From positions 30,524,975 through 30,588,974 of the forward strand of contig CM037839.1 in the NCBI GenBank assembly GCA_021234535.1: a stretch of 64,000 bases of DNA, read 5' to 3'. The stretch is from Stichopus chloronotus (lineage: Eukaryota; Echinodermata; Holothuroidea; Aspidochirotida; Stichopodidae). Made by a program: the position numbers and the translations under genes. Below, in pieces: positions 23,721 through 35,370 of the stretch (its first letter is position 1; each line of letters begins with the position of its first letter). The notes under the pieces were generated by a model. That model did no database searches, was not told the origin of the DNA, and saw only the letters and a list, made by a program, of their open reading frames with translations.

Positions 23721-24654
23721 CCGGGAGACTATCTAACGGGAGCGCCACGCACCGTGTACAAAAAAAAAATTGAAACTGAAATCAGAACCTCTCAGACAGC
23801 CGTAAATGGCATTTCCCTGTCATCCTTTAAGTATAGAATCTTACCAGTCATTATTTTGCTCTTTTGTTTGCAATAAAATGTTTACCTCAATAAAAAAAAA
23901 AATGAGCAATCGCAAAATGATCAAGAAATAACCCGATAAAAAGTACCACGTAATGGTAATGAAAAGTACTAAGTTAATCATTGAAAATGCACTCTTACAT
24001 TTCTTGTTCCTTCGACAAAATCAAATTGAAAATAAAAAACGTCCCAGATTTATTTTTATTACCTTTTTTGTATTTTGCAGTGTTTCGGGTCCACAGCACT
24101 GTAGGGTAAATAATTTTAGCAAGGGAGGGGGGAAGAGCAATCCCATGGTTGCTAAGTATGCAGGCGGCACCAAGGGGGGATGGGGGAAATTCCACCAGTC
24201 AGAGCTTCCCCCAGTTGCCCCCCCCCCCACTCAGCTCCTGAAGTATAGTGTCCTTTCAGGAGTTTTCAAGGCAAAAAAATTCACAAATAATTTTCCTCCC
24301 TGTTTAAATCATTCCCAAACTTTTCAAAGTAATTAATTCTTGCTGTAGTTGTGAACACATCCCCCTAACACTTTATGTACTACCTGGTATGCTCGATATA
24401 TAAACTTAAAGTGTAACAGATACATATGTATATATCTATTCCCTGTTAATATACTGTACATATTGCATTCACCTCTCTGTTTTAAGAAAAGTGTAAAAAG
24501 TGTCAAGAGCTTTCCAGTAAGTAGCTTTTAAACATATTGTCGATTTCCAACTTTTCATGTTGTCAGCTAAGAAGAGTAATAGCCAAATAAGGCTAGCTTG
24601 CATTAAAATCATTTGGAACCTTTGCTTTGGATGATACATTACGGACCAACATAC
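23721..24654. other. No gene recognised; repeat fragments
   Basis: Contains further hAT-like phrases (GACTATCTAACGGGAGCGCCACGCACCG at 23,727; GGCGGCACCAAGGGGGGATGGGGG at 24,164). The 127-codon frame at 23,953-24,336 is repeat DNA, not a gene. Confidence 0.5.
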
Positions 24655-24873
24655 ACCTATCCTGAGACTTAATTTTTTACCAAGAGAGCTTCAGCTGACT
24701 GCGCCCCCTAGACCCCCACCGGGGCTTTGCCCCTGAACCCCACCAGGAGCCCTAAGCCGGCCCCTGGACCCCACCCGGTAAGTCTCGTGTTTCGCGCTCG
24801 ATTTCGAAAATTCTTTTGCCCCCAACATTTTCTTTTGCCCCCTCCCACTTTTAAAATCCTGGTGCCGCCACTG
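24655..24873. mobile_element. hAT element end, inverted relative of 7,149-7,913
   Basis: Reversed, it starts CAGTGGCGGCACCAGGATT and carries the same GGGGGCAAAAGAAAATGTTGG and GGGGTCCAGGGGC phrases as the left end of the element at 7,149. Only one end is present. Confidence 0.75.
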
Positions 24874-25679
24874 TTTGTGTGTGTACCTGGAGTGAGATTC
24901 ATCCGAGCCACTAAGGGGAGCCCCACCACCTTGGCGCGAAGCCTAAAAAGTTTTGGTCACGGTGTAACAAACCACTCAAATCGCCTGAAATAGTACTTCA
25001 CAATCCCTGTAACGTCAATGTTTTAAATTCAAAATTTAAAGTTGCGGTTACAACATGACACAAAATGAGATTTGCCGACGGACTGATCATGCCCTCATGA
25101 AGAACATTTTTTGTTGAAATTTTTAATTAGCCTGGGGAATTTGAATTGAACAATGGCCCCACCCGTTCCCTCCATAACCACTGTGTGAATCTTTATGATA
25201 AGTTTTCTATAAGTTATCATTTCATTTATTTTTCATTTTGCTTTGCACTGCAGATGAAATATTCATTTGTAGACCTTATCTCGGTATGACTAATTGAGAA
25301 TCTAACTTCTTCATCCCTGTAGTATGTTTTGGCTTATACTGGATCTAGTATTCCTGTTGACCCTTTTAATCGAAGATATCTTCCATGGCGGTACATGTTG
25401 TTTTGTTTTTGTTTTGTTCTCTTGTGGGGGGGGGGGGGGGGCTTCGTCTCTTTCTAGTTTAGGTCACAAAAAATGTGCCTGCCAGTGTTAATTGTATGAT
25501 AGTCATGGCTGTATAATTCCACTCACGAAACTTGAAAATGTGGTTACGAGTATATCGCAACCACTCACCGTGGATGATTGCTTCTTGCTCCTGATTATCT
25601 TGGAACGTTCTAGCAGTCTCTACAATCCATTGCTACGGAAGCGTAGACAGGACATGCAAAGAAAAAAGAACCATCTCGT
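24874..25679. other. No gene recognised; poly-G run
   Basis: A run of 18 G lies at about 25,424-25,441. Otherwise AT-rich DNA with no recognised feature. Confidence 0.5.
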
Positions 25680-26110
25680 CAAAGTGACAAATTGACATTT
25701 TGACGACTTAAGAACCTTCTTAAAATGGCAAAAATCTGAAATTTGACCTTTTTTGTTATTCAACATCTTTTTAAAAGAGACAAAAGTAAGGGAAATTGTC
25801 ATTTTGTCGAGATAAAATAACTCGTGATAATGGCGAAATTCGGAAACTTGTTATTTGGCCGAGTTCCAACATCTCATCAAAAATTTAAAAAAAATTGTGA
25901 TTTTAACGAGATAAAACAACTCATCAAAATAGCAAAAGTTGGGAAACTGTCATTTTATTGACTTAAAACATCTTGCCAAAAAGGCAAAATTCCGAAAAGA
26001 GATGCTCGAACCCGGCATAATGGCATTTTTTTTTTTTCGAATTTTGTCACTTTGACGAGATATTGTTACTCGACAGAATGACAACTTTTCAGAATTTTAA
26101 CGTTTTGACA
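25680..26110. repeat. Degenerate tandem repeat (GACGAGATAAAAC-type)
   Basis: About five diverged units of roughly 80 bp with TGTCATTTTG.CGAGATAAAA, ACATCTC.TCAAAA and GGCAAAATTC.GAAA phrases, in a mix of direct and inverted arrangements. Confidence 0.65.
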
Positions 26111-26329
26111 AATTTAGCGTGGTCATTTCTTTTGAACGCGATTCAGGCATGCTTCATGCACGACGGTCACTATAACACACAAACTCTGGAGAAATATTTT
26201 GCTAAAATATGAAGTGTGCATGTAAATGTCTCACAAATTTCTTATCCTAGTAAAAGTTTTGAGAAATGGTAAATGAAGTATTATTTAGCCAAATTTCTCT
26301 TATTTTTTTTCCAGAGGGGGCCACTTGCC

Positions 26330-27308
26330 CCGCGCCCGTCAGGCGTCTAATCACCACCGGACCGATTCCACGACTAGAGTTCAGTTGTGTCGTAAGCCGT
26401 CGTCGGGCCCGATTAAATATGTTCAATTGTAGTCGGGTGCAGTCGGTGCATTTTAAGCCCTGTTCAAACCGCCACGATTACCAAAGAGTGTCTACTCAGG
26501 CGCGTAGCCAAGGAGGGGGGTCGAAAGAGGCGACCGTCCCCCCCCACCCCCTTGGCCATATTGTAGTATTTTATTTTAGGTCTTCGCCAGAGATGCCCAA
26601 GTTCATAGGCATAGCCAGGGATAGGAGGGAGAATAGGGCGACCCTGCTTGATCTAATTTTCGCTTTTTTTCGCGCGATATCGCTAAATAGTAATTCCCTC
26701 AATTTATGCGGCAGACCTACCAAGGCAGGGGAGGAATGCAGGGTTGGGAGCACGTATGTATGCATGTAAAACCACCCAGGAAGGGCCGTTTTCTACCTGA
26801 GTGGTTTGTAGAGCCAAACGTTTCTTTGAATGTTCATCTCGGCATTGCATCATTTTTCACAGACTAAATGTTTTCTCAGTAATTGTAGACATGAGATCTA
26901 TATTTCAAGGCTGGGTTCACGCAACTGAAAAGACTTGGGAAGGGCTATTTCCGGTCATCTGAGGGGTTTGTAAAACTCAAAATTTTCTTGTACCCTCCTC
27001 GCCAACCGATGGTGGCGCTTCGCTTAGATAGTCTTCACGAGTTCGCACCCCCTTGACATATTCCTGGCTACGCCCCTGTGTCTACTATTTATGTAAATTG
27101 TCTACGACAGAAGGTCTTTTGTAGTCCGTCTAAAATGCTCCAGATTGCGGGAAATCTGCAGATTTCAGAAATCACGCAGAAAATGCCCCCAGACCCATGG
27201 CAACTGCATGCTTACAGCACGCGACAGCCGCTTCCAGTATTTGGAAAAAGTCCACATCTTGCAATTGGAAGAAAGACCTACCCCTCCACATGGGTTGGCT
27301 ACGGGCCT
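26330..27308. mobile_element. Outer repeat (hAT-like) carrying a nested hAT copy
   Basis: This stretch matches, in inverted orientation, 35,371-36,330. Its right end is CATGGGTTGGCTACGGGCCTG at 27,308, the counterpart of CAGGCCCGTAGCCAG at 35,371. The element at 26,497-27,078 sits inside it at the same place in both copies, so the nested pair was duplicated as a unit. Confidence 0.8.
26497..27078. mobile_element. Non-autonomous hAT element (582 bp), nested, with 8-bp target duplication
   Basis: Ends are CAGGCGCGTAGCCAAGG and, reversed, CAGGGGCGTAGCCAGG. Perfect 8-bp target duplication TGTCTACT at 26,489-26,496 and 27,079-27,086. No transposase frame. The 167-codon frame at 26,266-26,769 spans the element boundary and is not a gene. 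Confidence 0.92.
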
Positions 27309-27489
27309 GCCCGTGTAATACTGTATATAGATTAAGATTAATTTTTATTTTCGCCATATTGCACAAAATATGTACAAATAATATGTACAAGGAAATAGGG
27401 CCTACACAAAATAAGATATATAACAATAACAAAAAAAAAAAGGCGGAGGAGACCAGGCAAGAAGCAAAGCTTGCATGGAGGAATGCCAT

Positions 27490-28370
27490 TTCCCAATTCT
27501 TGAAACATAAATCTCATGTTTGCAATTTCATCAAGTAGTTAGAACAAAAGTAAATCTATGAAAATGTTAAAACATATCAGATGGGTTGAGCTGATGCAAG
27601 AATCATAAATTATGCATTCTCTTTCATATATTCTTGGATCACTTGTCAAATATTTGAATGGTGGTGAACATATTTGTAGTCGCACACCTTTTCATTGTGC
27701 AGTGGACTCACAGTGATTGTTTGCAGGGTCACAAGAGACTGTAAAGTAGTGCCGGTTTGAGTATAGTAAGGTTTGTTTTATTACTGACTAGCCCGGGACA
27801 TGGATGAGGGGACACCAACGAGTGTGATACAGTGGGATATGGAAATATATATGCCCCTGTTTCATTGGGGCAGACAGAATTTGTGATTACAGGGTGAACT
27901 GAGAATTGTTTAAAGGCTATCTAAAAGGGCGGTAGCATCGTTTACAGGGGAGCGTACAGAAAAAATATATACTCCCATAGATTGCCAGAAAACGCCCTTC
28001 CCAGGCTCAGCAAGTAAACTCCAGAAAAAATTATTGTCAGCGTTTAACTTTCTTGGATGAAAAAAATAATGTCATATGGGAATTTTCCGATTGAAAAAGT
28101 GTGATAAAAAGTTGCACATTTCATGATGAATATTGTACTTGCTTGAATTTGGAGGCAGAAATTGGCAACGCCATCATCTTTCCAAGATGTTTAGAGCGCT
28201 GAAGTACTCAAACGTGCATTTTTGAACCGTCTCTTTTATTTTTTTCCCTCATTCTTATTCTTTTTCTATTTACTTTATCTCTTTTGTGAAAAGCTTAGAA
28301 GTGCGCCTTTATACTCCATTTGAGTTGATGGGGGGCGGGACCCCTGACCATATGGCAGCTCCGCCATTGA
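27490..28370. mobile_element. Dispersed hAT-like repeat, copy 1
   Basis: A direct copy of 50,240-51,090: the two share ATGTTTGCAATTTC, TATTTGAATGGTGGTGAACA, ATATTTGTAGTCGCACAC and further phrases for about 850 bp. Its right end is TATGGCAGCTCCGCCATTG, an end of the AGTGGCGGAGCT type seen in hAT elements. No transposase. Confidence 0.75.
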
Positions 28371-30041
28371 GACCCATCATCTGTTAGATAATGGTCAGTG
28401 TATCGATTATTGGACAATCGGTAAACAATTGGCATCGGTAAAATTCAGACTGAACCAACGTAACCAAGTTACCGTTTTCAAAATCCCGCCATTTTTATGT
28501 AATCTTTGCTAACATTACTTACTATAAATTCAATCTTCTTTACAGACCATAAGTCATGCAAAATGAAATGAGAAAAACATGCTCCTCTTACTTTCACTTT
28601 CTTTAGGATTTTCAAAGGCCAAAGCATGTGAAGTATATAGGCTACAGTTGATAATGACAATAGACCTGTACAAATCATGCTGTTTTCTTGTTTTCATGTA
28701 TGCTATTTACCAGTGGGTTATGTCACGTGAATCTATATTCTACGCCTTAAGCCACCTGTGAGTCCCTGACCACGAGGCGTCACAAGTCAAGAAGTTCAGG
28801 GACACGTTTGCATCATGGTTATCTTACTTAGTTTACATATTATTTCATAATGTTCACGACAAAGGCATAAACAAAGATTTTTCAACTCTTGTATTGTGGT
28901 CATGAAAGAAATGTGTCTTCATGCGGATCACTCAGATCCACGTGAAGTACAATCCTTATTCCTTTGTACAACCACGGAAGGTGCAATTGCACCTACCTGG
29001 TACAACCCAACCGGGCCAAACAAAGTATTCTGCCCTGTGTACTACACTGCAGTATACAGCTGCAGAAAGATATGTGTGGTAATCATGATGTTAAGAAAAC
29101 CATCCTCGACGATCGTCCAAGACGATTGGCTCTTGCATACTTGCTGAGATTCATTCATTAAACTTTCGTTATTACTATTTCACAGGGTTGGAGGACTCGA
29201 GACCGGATTTGGACTCGAGACCGGTCTCCAGTCTCGATTTTCAAGGACTATACTGAAGATTCTATGTTCAAAGATTTGGACTTGGCCCTGTGGACGAGGA
29301 TTTGATCCGAGAACCGCTACGTGTCCTTAAAAAATGGGGCAATTTAAATGATGAAAAAAATTAAAATAGCGATTGTAACTCAAACTTAGCCATGTGCCGT
29401 AGCACTGTGTACTTTCAGTTATGTATATGTTGTACGCTTCTACGCATGTATGGACTACTCATTGTCGAATTCAGCATAACCTATATAGAAGATGGAGGTT
29501 CCTGGGCATTTTGTTCACCTGTGTCGATGAAAGTCCCTATCAGGGGACATTTGGACAACTTTTTTGGTATTTTATCCTTTGAGATGGTTCCTTTTGTGGC
29601 TTGAATATTGAAGTAGGCTAGTTGAGGTATACAAGGTGTGAAAATGGTGCCAATTATGGAAAAGCTATGGACTTTTAGCTGGCTACAGGTATACCTATAC
29701 ATCCTAGAATGTCGTGCTTGTTTCTGATCGGTGACTAAGATTTGAAGTTAAATTCCAAAGTCATTGCTAGAAATGGCTTATGCGAAATAAAATTACTTAT
29801 CTCGCCGATATATGCCGGTATTATTTTGTCATAATGGGAAATGGATTAATTAACCAGGGGTATTATTTTAGATGAAGACATTATATTGCGCCCCCCAAAG
29901 AAGCCGCTAAAAATATCTCACTTGTGCTCAAGTACAGTTACAACACTGCAACTCAGTCATTCACTTTCTGATTCTGATGTAGAAATTTTCGACGATAAAA
30001 TATTTTTTACCTTCGACAATATTTCTCATATGTGTAAGAAC
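28371..30041. other. No gene recognised
   Basis: Open frames at 28,579, 28,896 and 29,392 are short and show no homology. GACTCGAGACCGG repeat phrases lie at 29,188-29,235. The last six bases before the Polinton-like element are in its target duplication. Confidence 0.5.
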
Positions 30042-30047
30042 TGCGAC

Positions 30048-30280
30048 AGTAGTATAAGGCGGACGGGTTGATGACCGAGCAATCCTTTTGTTCTCCTAAT
30101 GTCAATCCTTTTGTTTTTGCGAGCAATCCTTTTGTATTTGGTCAGCAGAGCAAGCAAGTCATCCCAAAGTCGATCCGAGAGATCGCTCAGGGAGTGTCAA
30201 TCCTTTTGTTTTCGCGAGCAATCCTTTTGTACTGAGTTAGCAGAGCCAACAAGTCATCCCAAAGTCGATCCGAGGGATCG
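30048..30280. repeat. Left terminal inverted repeat of the Polinton-like element
   Basis: 233 bp, made largely of two tandem units of about 95 bp (30,101-30,190 and 30,196-30,285). It holds five copies of CAATCCTTTTGT (starting 30,080; 30,103; 30,124; 30,198; 30,219) and two near-palindromes, CGATCCGAGAGATCG (30,171) and CGATCCGAGGGATCG (30,266). The small frame at 30,099-30,347 is a by-product. Confidence 0.9.
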
Positions 30281-30284
30281 TTCT

Positions 30285-31130
30285 GGGAAGGTCTTAAGAG
30301 ATGGTCACTGGTGGAAAGGAAGATGTCCTTGTGATGACCTTAACTAAACGATGAGCTGGGAGGGAGAGGAGACTTATTGATTTTCTATTGTGAAATTTGG
30401 CTGGACAGACAGGATTAAAGTTGGGGATTGAAAGGGTAAGTTTCGATCGTTAGGAGGGAATAGATAGCTTAGTGGAGAGACTGTAGGCAATGAATGATAC
30501 AGACAAGTACGATTGAAGTTTCGTTTCGTTTATTTATTTGTTGTATCACAACTTCTACAAAAAAATACTACAATGAAAGTTAAAGTTAATATATACATTT
30601 AGTACAATTGTGAGGGGAAGTGTACCATAAATCCACTATGGCTTTACATGAGTGGCACACTCCCCGTACAAGTAGACATGATGATATTTAATACTTAAGC
30701 ACAAATAAAATAATAATAATGAAGAAAAAAAGAAATACAAGGCCAATTAAGGAAATGGATCTATACATATATAGACACATACCAATTACATATGTATATA
30801 TTCATACATATACATACTTTCACATATACATGCATATATAAAGTACACTCATACGTTAACATAGCGTATGGAATAATTAAAAGTAGATAAACAAAAAAAA
30901 AATAGAGGGGCGAATGAACCAGTAGACTGACCATACCACCTGTAATCAGTAGGACGAGATGGTATCTTGGACAGTGTTCTTTTCAATTATGTGCACAGTT
31001 TTTAGTTGTGTGCACAGTTTATTCATACACACGGTACAGAATATAGCTTAGATTCAGCATAATCACGAATGTTATAGATGGGAACACAATATATACAAAT
31101 ATGCATGGTCGTTTAAGGTATACATTAGCT
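30285..31130. other. Subterminal region, no gene recognised
   Basis: A segment ending GGAGAGACTGTAGGCAATGAA at about 30,470-30,495 recurs in direct orientation near 42,085-42,108. The rest is AT-rich. Confidence 0.6.
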
Positions 31131-32688
31131 CTACAAATTCAAGGGGGTAGTGGACACACCATCGTTGGATACTTTACGTTTTATGTATAAATATGATAGT
31201 GCAGTCTTTTCCTGAATATAAGTCTGCATTTGATCATCTTTCATTCTAAAACCTCTATTAGTAGCTCGCACGGAGCGTTTATTTTGAATAACATCCAAGG
31301 ACTTGTCCTTCGTGATAGTAGCAGAATTTCTGTTGACCCCTTTACAACTGAGGTTGTGTTTATCCGAACCGAAACAGCAGTAACAATTACTGTTTAAGGA
31401 GATGATACCATCCCCTTCACATTCTAGTTTGAATAAACCCGGAGTGCGCTTGTCGTACCTCTTGTGTTCAGGGGTTTCGGTGCGGGGAAACCAAAGATGT
31501 TTTTCTTTTTCGTACAGTGAGCGCATGTGCGGTTTAACGACCCGGAAATGGCCAAATAAGCTGAATCTGCATCCATCTCACAATACTCGAAATCAATCGG
31601 GTCAACAAAATTTAGCATAAAATCGTAATAGAACTGTAAAATTTTCAGTTTTGCATATTGGTAAACAAAGAAACCGATTTGAATGGGGAGATCTAACTCG
31701 ACGACGCGTTTGTGAAGATCAGTTTCATACATACCGTTATCTAAAGTGATAAACTTCTAAAAGAGGGGGTCATTGACGAATTCGAAAACATTGTCGTCAT
31801 TACACACTCGAACATTTTACGTGTTTCTTTTTATTGGTGACTGTTTTGCCGTAAGCCGAATTTCCGATCAGTTTCATGGTATCGGCTAGAATACTTTTAC
31901 TGGGGTCTTGATCACCTTCACGCCTAGCATCAATGACCTCGTCACCGAATTGCCGAAAGACGGCTGTTGGTACGAATTGGGCCACTTGGTAAACTTTGGT
32001 GACAACGAGACCGTGTTCCATGTACCACTTTAGAAGCTGGTGTGGCGATTAATATTTTGCATCCGAATAGACTGCCTATCAGGGTTTTGCGCGGTTGTTG
32101 TAGAAGGCCGTGTGCCGTGGCATACTCAATCATGTGTTCTCCGATATCTTGCAAGGTGACCTCGGTATTTTTAAATATGGGAGGCATTTCGGCGAATTTC
32201 TCTCTCAGATAAGACGGTACTTAAATATCACACTCCACCACCCCGAAAATCTCGCCACTTTTCACGGCAGACAAAATATCTTCCCCCGTCATCTGCCATT
32301 GATCCTGTGTAGGATACGGGAAAAGTTCTTTCAAGAACAATTTGATTTCAGGGTGACGTTTCTGATCAGCCAACCATTCACATTCCCACTTTTCAACACA
32401 GTGGAAGCCTAGCGATCTCAAATACCCAGTAATCTCTTGTGTTTCTCCGTATAATTCAAAGAGAGGTACATCTTTGACTTCATTATGCGTTTTGCCATGA
32501 TTTAAATGGCAAGGGTGGCCATGCCAGTAACCACCGTGAAACTGAAAGATGGTCCCTTGTTTCAGATCTTCACGTCTTGCTGACGATTGTGAAGATCGCA
32601 TGAAACTCGGAGTCGCAGCCACAAGTCCATAGATCAGGTGTATATTGTATTGTATACAAGCTCTGTTCACACATCGAGCACTTTGCAT
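31131..32688 (-). pseudogene. Family B DNA polymerase of the Polinton-like element, broken
   Basis: Minus-strand blocks in order: FQFHGGYWHGHPCHLNHGK (an endonuclease-like block found in front of the polymerase in this family), VECDI, MPPIFKNTEVTLQDIGEHM, RKTLIGSLFG, ATP.LLKWYMEHGLVVTKVY, DTMKLIGNSAYGKTVTN (the conserved KxxxNSxYGKT motif), LDLPIQIGFFVYQYAKLK, YCEMDADSAYLAISG (motif C region, normally DTDS) and KRTPGLFKLECEGDGIISL. The C-terminus ends at a natural-looking stop near 31,131. Disruptions: TAA at 32,221-32,223, a frameshift near 32,040, another near 31,800 and another near 31,540. The N-terminal part above 32,688 is not recognisable. Polymerases of this group are thought to replicate the element by protein priming. 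Confidence 0.88.
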
Positions 32689-33501
32689 CTGCTATTGTCA
32701 TATTCATTGCATTGTGAAACGTCCTATAACAAACTCGAGCAATGAGTGTATGTGAACTTTTGTTCTAATTTTCTCATTTGCTACATTTCACTCTCATTTG
32801 CTCTCATTTTGTTCTCATTTAGCTAACCTTTCTCTTTCATTTGCTCTCATTTTGTTCTCATTTTAACATTTTTGTTACATTTTCCCTTTATTTGCTATCA
32901 TTTTATTCTCATGTTGCTTATTTTACTTAGAGGCTTTCATTCTTTTCTCATTTTTCAGCTTTCTCTTATATTTGCTACATAGCGCTCATTCCCTCTCTCA
33001 TCCTCCTCTTATCCTCCTCTACGCATTTCTTGTTTCCTCATCCCTCTCTTTTTACCCCCCCCCCCCTCTTATTATGTATCCATTCGCGTAACACGAGGAT
33101 AATGAGAAAGGAGGTGTTACACTGATTAGCGAATAGCTGGATTGGCTTAATGACAACAATGAATGACAAAACCCAAGAGCGTGAGTTAACTAAAATTTAT
33201 TCAAACGACCTCGTTTTCAACAAAATTTAAGAAGGATATACTGGAATATGAGAGATACAAAAATGCGTGACACCATTTGAACCCAGCTAAAGGAAACAGC
33301 CTCAGATAATTTAAGAAAATAGATTTTTCCCATTGTTCAATTTTATTTGGTCATTATCCAGTGTCTCCTTGATAGATCCACGACCTCTGCGTTTTTTTTT
33401 TTGGTTTTGTTTTTTTTAGCTCGCGTATCACTCTCTTGCATCTCACTTGTGTTCATTTTTCTCCGTCATCGCTCTCGGTGCCGTCGTCACTCTCGCCCTC
33501 A
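32689..33501. repeat. Low-complexity CTCATTT-rich region
   Basis: Between 32,760 and 33,000 there are many TTTGCTCTCATTTTGTTCTCATTT phrases, then a C run at 33,053. No gene seen. Confidence 0.7.
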
Positions 33502-34074
33502 TCATTCCTCGTCTTGTTCGTCTTTTTCGTTGACCTTTAATCCGTGACGTAAAATGATTGACATTGCTTCATTGAGTTCAATCATAGCCTTCCAAGTCTC
33601 CAAGGCATCGTACAGTGGCTTGTCATCCTCCTCCATCCTTTCATCGTCACCGTCATCACCCTCTTCTTTACGCTTTAGTCCTTTACGTAACGTCTTTGAC
33701 ATGGCATTATTGAATTTGATTAGACGCATCCAAGTCTCTACCGGGTCATACACGTTTTCGTCATCATATGCATCACCGTCATCATCAAGGTCACTGTCAC
33801 TACCGCTAGTGGAATCACCACTGTCACTCAACTCATCGTCATCATCACCGTCATTGCTTCTTTCACTGTCAGGTGAGTCATCGCTCTCTCCACGGCTGTC
33901 AGAGGGCGAAGCATTTCCACGATGTAAAACGTCACTCTCACTCTCCATACCTTCCTCTTCGCTGTCAGTGACAACCGTATCCGAGCTACTACCTGTATGT
34001 ATCGTGGATTCGTGTCGACGAAGGTTAAAATTAGTGGAAAAAGCCTTTTTACAAATCCTACAACGAAAAGCCAT
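33502..34074 (-). CDS. C2H2 zinc-finger/acidic protein of the Polinton-like element
   Basis: An intact 190-residue ORF starting MAFRCRICKKAFSTN. Residues 5-26 form one C2H2 finger (C-x2-C-x12-H-x4-H). Residues 34-108 are almost all Asp, Glu and Ser. The C-terminus has two copies of a motif, ETW..(M/I)I.(F/L)N.AMS..LR.GLK, at about 113-134 and 159-180. The finger would bind nucleic acid or protein, and the acidic stretch may be an interaction surface; the function is unknown. A fragment of another copy of the ETW motif region is at about 42,205-42,265 on the plus strand. That this frame is intact while the polymerase is broken is notable. Not a known host gene to me. Confidence 0.65.
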   Translation of the reverse strand: MAFRCRICKKAFSTNFNLRRHESTIHTGSSSDTVVTDSEEEGMESESDVLHRGNASPSDSRGESDDSPDSERSNDGDDDDELSDSGDSTSGSDSDLDDDGDAYDDENVYDPVETWMRLIKFNNAMSKTLRKGLKRKEEGDDGDDERMEEDDKPLYDALETWKAMIELNEAMSIILRHGLKVNEKDEQDEE

Positions 34075-34090
34075 GATACGAATATGGTCG

Positions 34091-34093
<3 letters not shown>

Positions 34094-34130
<37 letters not shown>
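34094..34130. repeat. (CT)n microsatellite
   Basis: About 18 CT repeats just upstream of the zinc-finger ORF's start codon. Confidence 0.95.
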
Positions 34131-34132
<2 letters not shown>

Positions 34133-34139
34133 ACAAAGA

Positions 34140-35370
34140 GCAGAATGAGATTCGTAAAATAAAACGTCTTGTTATATACACATCGATGACGCATTATGAT
34201 GACAGGAGGAGAGGTGGGGAGGGGTGTATTCAAGAGGAGAGAAGGCAATGTGTAGAGGAGGGTAAGAGGAGAACATGTGTAGTGGAGAATGCGTGAAATG
34301 TTGTAAATACGAATAAATGTGCGAAAATGAGAACCGAAGGAAAGTAAACGAGGAATATCTTCATTTTTGGTTCCTTGCGGTAGCAAAGGAACCTATGTAG
34401 TCAGGTTGGCGTGTGTGTATGTGTGTGTGTGCGTGCGTTTTCGGCGCCTACCGGGGATATTCGTTAAGATACACACCCGTCAACTGGGGTTACGCCGCGA
34501 AACGGGGATATCCCCGATTTTAAGAGCACCAAATCCTTGCCAATCACTGTGCTAGTAATACCCCCTGTGGTTCTTGGAACGATCCGGGCAGGTTCCCCGG
34601 TTACCTGATTTTTAACGCATTTGAGTTTAAAAATGTGTAAGTGCTGCAAATTTCGATTTCGATACACAAACTTTGTTACACAACATCCAATTGTGACTCC
34701 CCGCTCCCAGCGCTTATTTCGCAAATTCGTGTGTGTGGATTGTCCGAGCGACAACAATTAGCAAGATAGGTTTTTCTTTCGCTCCATGTTTGTGAATAAG
34801 TACAAATGCCCATTAGAGTCACGTTAATTTTAATAATTTTAATTAACTTTAATTACAAAATTAAAATTTAAATAAAAATTCTATTAATGAAATTATAGAT
34901 TTGTTTAATCAAATTATGAACTTGATTAATTAAATTAATTAATTTGATTAATCAGATTATATAAATGTGATTATCAAATTACTAATGTGATTAATTTAAT
35001 TATGAAGTTGTTTAATCAGATTAAAATTGCATTTTTTCCATATGCGTCATGTATGGAAAAAAAATTCCTGATAGAATTTCGTAAGAAAAATATTAATCTA
35101 TGTAAATTACACAGTAGATCTTTAATGCTCAAACTTCTGTGATTTATGTGCAGAAAAGGCTATGTTGATGTCTGCCTATACCCCTGTCTTAGGTAACGAT
35201 AAAGCGCATAGGCTTAAACCATTGTGGATAGTGTGCCATGTTAAAACAAGTATATACTTCGCCTAGAATCAGTTTATTATGGTAATAGAGATACATGATT
35301 ATTGAGTGGAGTCATAGGACTAAGTTAAGACCAAATCTAGGCTATACTTAATTACTACACAGTTCATTAT
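34140..35370. other. No gene; hairpin phrase and AT-rich block
   Basis: GGTTCCTTGCGGTAGCAAAGGAACC at about 34,369-34,392 is a near-perfect hairpin. A GCGTTTTCGGCGCCTACCGGGG phrase at 34,434 recurs inverted near 40,720-40,745. 34,820-35,030 is a degenerate TTAATNNAATTAAT run. Confidence 0.6.

Noticed and set aside
26266..26769. 167-codon plus-strand frame
   Set aside because: It runs across the boundary of the nested hAT element and its homologue in the inverted copy is broken.
33554..34162. 202-codon plus-strand Ser/Leu-rich frame
   Set aside because: It is the antisense shadow of the zinc-finger/acidic ORF (GAC/GAG/TCA codons read backwards) plus the CT run.
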